Source: Microcebus murinus
Taxonomy: Eukaryota; Chordata; Mammalia; Primates; Cheirogaleidae
Assembly: GCF_040939455.1 (NCBI RefSeq)
Contig: NC_134113.1
Span: forward strand, 11,952,501-12,016,500
Length of the DNA stretch: 64,000 bases
Reading direction: 5' to 3'
Part shown: positions 62,204 to 64,000 of the stretch, in pieces
Layout: each line of letters starts with the position of its first letter
Numbering within the stretch: the stretch's first letter is position 1
Translations under genes and position numbers: made by a program
Notes under the pieces: generated by a model
The model's input: the letters and a program-made list of their open reading frames with translations, nothing else
Database searches by the model: none
Told to the model about the DNA's origin: nothing

Positions 62204-62531
62204 TTTTTTTTTGTGAGACAGAGTCTGGCTTTGTTGCCCAGGTTAGAGTGAGTGCCATGGCGTCAGCCTAGCTCACAGCAACCTCAAACTCCTGGGCTCA
62301 AGTGATCCTGCTGCCTCAGCCTCCCGAGTAGCTGGGACTACAGGCATTCGCCACCATGCCCGGCTAATTTTTTCCATATATATTAGTTGGCCAATTAATT
62401 TCTTTCTATTTATAGTAGAGACAGGGTCTCACTCTTGCTCAGGCTGGTTTCGAACTCCTGACCTTGAGCAATCCGCCCGCCTTGGCCTCCCAGAGTGCTA
62501 GGATTACAGGTGTGAGCCACCGCGCCCGGCC
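62204..62531 (-). mobile_element. Alu SINE, strepsirrhine-type
   Basis: Antisense dimer with a perfect AAAAGTCTGTCTCTT duplication; it lies 345 bases before exon H and opposes the Alu at 61402. Confidence 0.95.
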
Positions 62532-62875
62532 AAAAGTCTGTCTCTTATTATGGCAGTAGTTCTCAGAGCCTCTTGACCTCTCTATCGCTAGCTTGCCTTG
62601 TAATGCCCAAACTGGGAAGGAGCCAAGAAAACTCACTCCAGATTTGTGAGGCATGGAATCATTTGCTTTTGCATGTTAGGTCTCTGTTTCCATTTCTTTC
62701 CCAGTCAGAGACCCAGGGTAGGAGATTTACTGACTATTCTGTGTGCCACCTTTTCACAAAAGATGTGGGACATATCTTTTCATCTTTTCTATAATTAATT
62801 CACAGCAAGTTGTGCCTATATACCTGCTATTGAATGCAAGTTGAAATTTCTGTCATATTTTGGGTCTCCCTTTAG

Positions 62876-63008
62876 TTCCTGGCTTCCCTTACCCAACTGC
62901 AGCCACCACAGCGGCCGCTTTCAGAGGAGCCCATCTGAGGGGCAGAGGGCGAACAGTATATGGTGCAGTCCGAGCAGTACCTCCAACAGCCATCCCCGCC
63001 TATCCAGG
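62876..63008 (+). CDS. RBFOX2: RBFOX2 coding exon H (Ala/Arg/Gly-rich C-terminal domain)
   Basis: 133 bases, phase 1 in and phase 2 out. It completes Ile (after exon G) or Val (after exon F) and reads [15 protein letters not shown], then [19 protein letters not shown], then PPTAIPAYP plus two bases. The RGRGR element is an Arg/Gly-rich motif; the Ala/Tyr-rich C-terminal domain of Fox proteins mediates protein contacts needed for splicing activation. [15 protein letters not shown] matches RBFOX2. The acceptor is CTCCCTTTAG and the donor CCAGG|GTAAGC. It matches the known exon before the VVYQDGFYG segment, which lies beyond the window. Confidence 0.96.
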
Positions 63009-64000
63009 GTAAGCATTAGATTCCAAAATCAATGTTTCTAAAATAAGCAATTGGACAAAAAAGAATATCATAACTTCTCGGATGTTGCCGTGCCACGTAG
63101 TAGACATTCAGTGAATATTTGCAAATTAACATATTAGATGGCAAGAACCAAAATATACCATCATCAGAATGTAACCAAATATCAATTCATTATATAGACC
63201 TTCATTTTGGCCACCTTAAGCCCTCATGCTAATGGCTTAAGACAGTAGCCAAGAACTGCCTTGTGTTTACTAGCAGTGTGTTGGCATGGAGTTCACTCAG
63301 CAGCGCACGAATATGGATTAACATTATTGCAGAGAACCAAAAGAGGAGCTCGAGATTGTAGTACAAGACTGCATCTGCTGTGTTCACCCCCTTATCGCCA
63401 CCCCATGTTGGGGCTAAAGCTGTCACATGTGCCCTCCCCTTTGGTTTCACTGCCAGGGTGGTGAGCAGCAGAGCTAGTTACCCACAATGGATTTGCTTTC
63501 TTTGTAGGAAATGGATTAAAAGAGGTTAATTCTAAGATGAGCCAAGTCCAATTGAATCAAGGGAGAAAGGGAGAAGTAGGAGGAATTAAACTGCAGTTGG
63601 CTTCTGAATGATGGTAAAATAACTAATGCAGCTGAGCATCCTTCACCCTTTGATTTTTGTATGGAGGGTGTCTCATGCAGTGGAATGATTCCATAGCAAC
63701 AAATAAATCCTTTGTTATTGAATGGGAGAGAAGGAGGGAAGATGGCAGGTTTTGTTTTTAGTTGTTTCTCAGTGTCAGCCTACAATGTATATTTTTATAA
63801 AGAGTGGACTTTTATAAGTCTGTCATACCAAAGACTTTTGCTCTTCAAAGATGTGACATTTCTCTTCTTCATCTTTTCTCTGCCTATGACAGGTTTTTTT
63901 TCTGTATTCTTACTGAGGGATAAATAGTGGCAGAGAAGCCTGTTTATTGGCTACTACTTAGTTAAAATATAAAGAGAAAGAGCTTCCTTTGTATGTCCTT
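63009..64000 (+). other. RBFOX2: RBFOX2 intron downstream of exon H (5' part)
   Basis: Begins GTAAGC. It is about 1 kb of unique-looking sequence in which I recognise no repeat and no exon. The remaining C-terminal exons lie past the end of the window. Confidence 0.8.

Larger units (their letters stand above)
61041..62875 (+). other. RBFOX2: RBFOX2 intron between exons G and H
   Basis: 1.8 kb, GTAAGT to CCCTTTAG. It carries a sense Alu at 61.4 kb and an antisense Alu at 62.2 kb, both strepsirrhine-type. As an opposed pair about 470 bases apart they could form a double-stranded RNA. A TGCATG lies at 62670-62675. Confidence 0.85.

Overview
The window is a vertebrate, and almost certainly primate, intron-rich locus. 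It carries eight consecutive plus-strand coding exons (860 coding bases in total) of RBFOX2, the RNA-binding Fox-1 homolog 2 splicing regulator. About 98.7% of the window is intron. The dimeric Alu elements place it in a primate. About half of the full-length copies carry an unusual A/T-rich linker (AGAAAGAAATTAATTGGCC) between the arms, which I associate with strepsirrhine (lemur/galago) Alus rather than monkey or ape Alus. A piggyBac-type DNA transposon fits a lemur such as Microcebus, where lineage-specific piggyBacs are known. The species call is inference.

Layout: 1-16913 is intron (the upstream first exons lie outside); exon A 16914-17138 encodes the N-terminal Pro/Gln/Ser/Thr-rich region; a 21-kb intron follows; exon B 38452-38598 opens the RRM (RNP2); exon C 43834-43887; exon D 54428-54520 carries RNP1; exon E 57319-57379 ends the RRM; exons F 60777-60830, G 60948-61040 and H 62876-63008 encode the start of the C-terminal Ala/Gly/Tyr-rich domain; the last exons lie beyond 64000. 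All splice sites are GT-AG and the reading frame joins cleanly across all eight exons. Exon D is bracketed by three UGCAUG Fox-binding motifs, one overlapping its own 5' splice site. This is the signature of the known Fox autoregulatory exon, whose skipping removes RNP1.

The introns hold a dense record of transposition: about two dozen Alu copies in both orientations, old MIR, L2 and L1 pieces, a MaLR-like LTR and DNA transposons of four superfamilies. The most interesting stretch is 25.5-28.0 kb. There a decayed hAT transposase sequence is interrupted by an Alu monomer and a short GC-rich hAT-like element, and is followed by a piggyBac element with TTAA target sites, matched 12-bp terminal repeats, a subterminal hairpin and an intact cysteine-rich zinc-binding tail of the transposase; a younger Alu sits inside it. 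A decayed 1.24-kb mariner lies at 40.7-41.9 kb. I saw no complete second protein-coding gene, tRNA, rRNA or CRISPR array.
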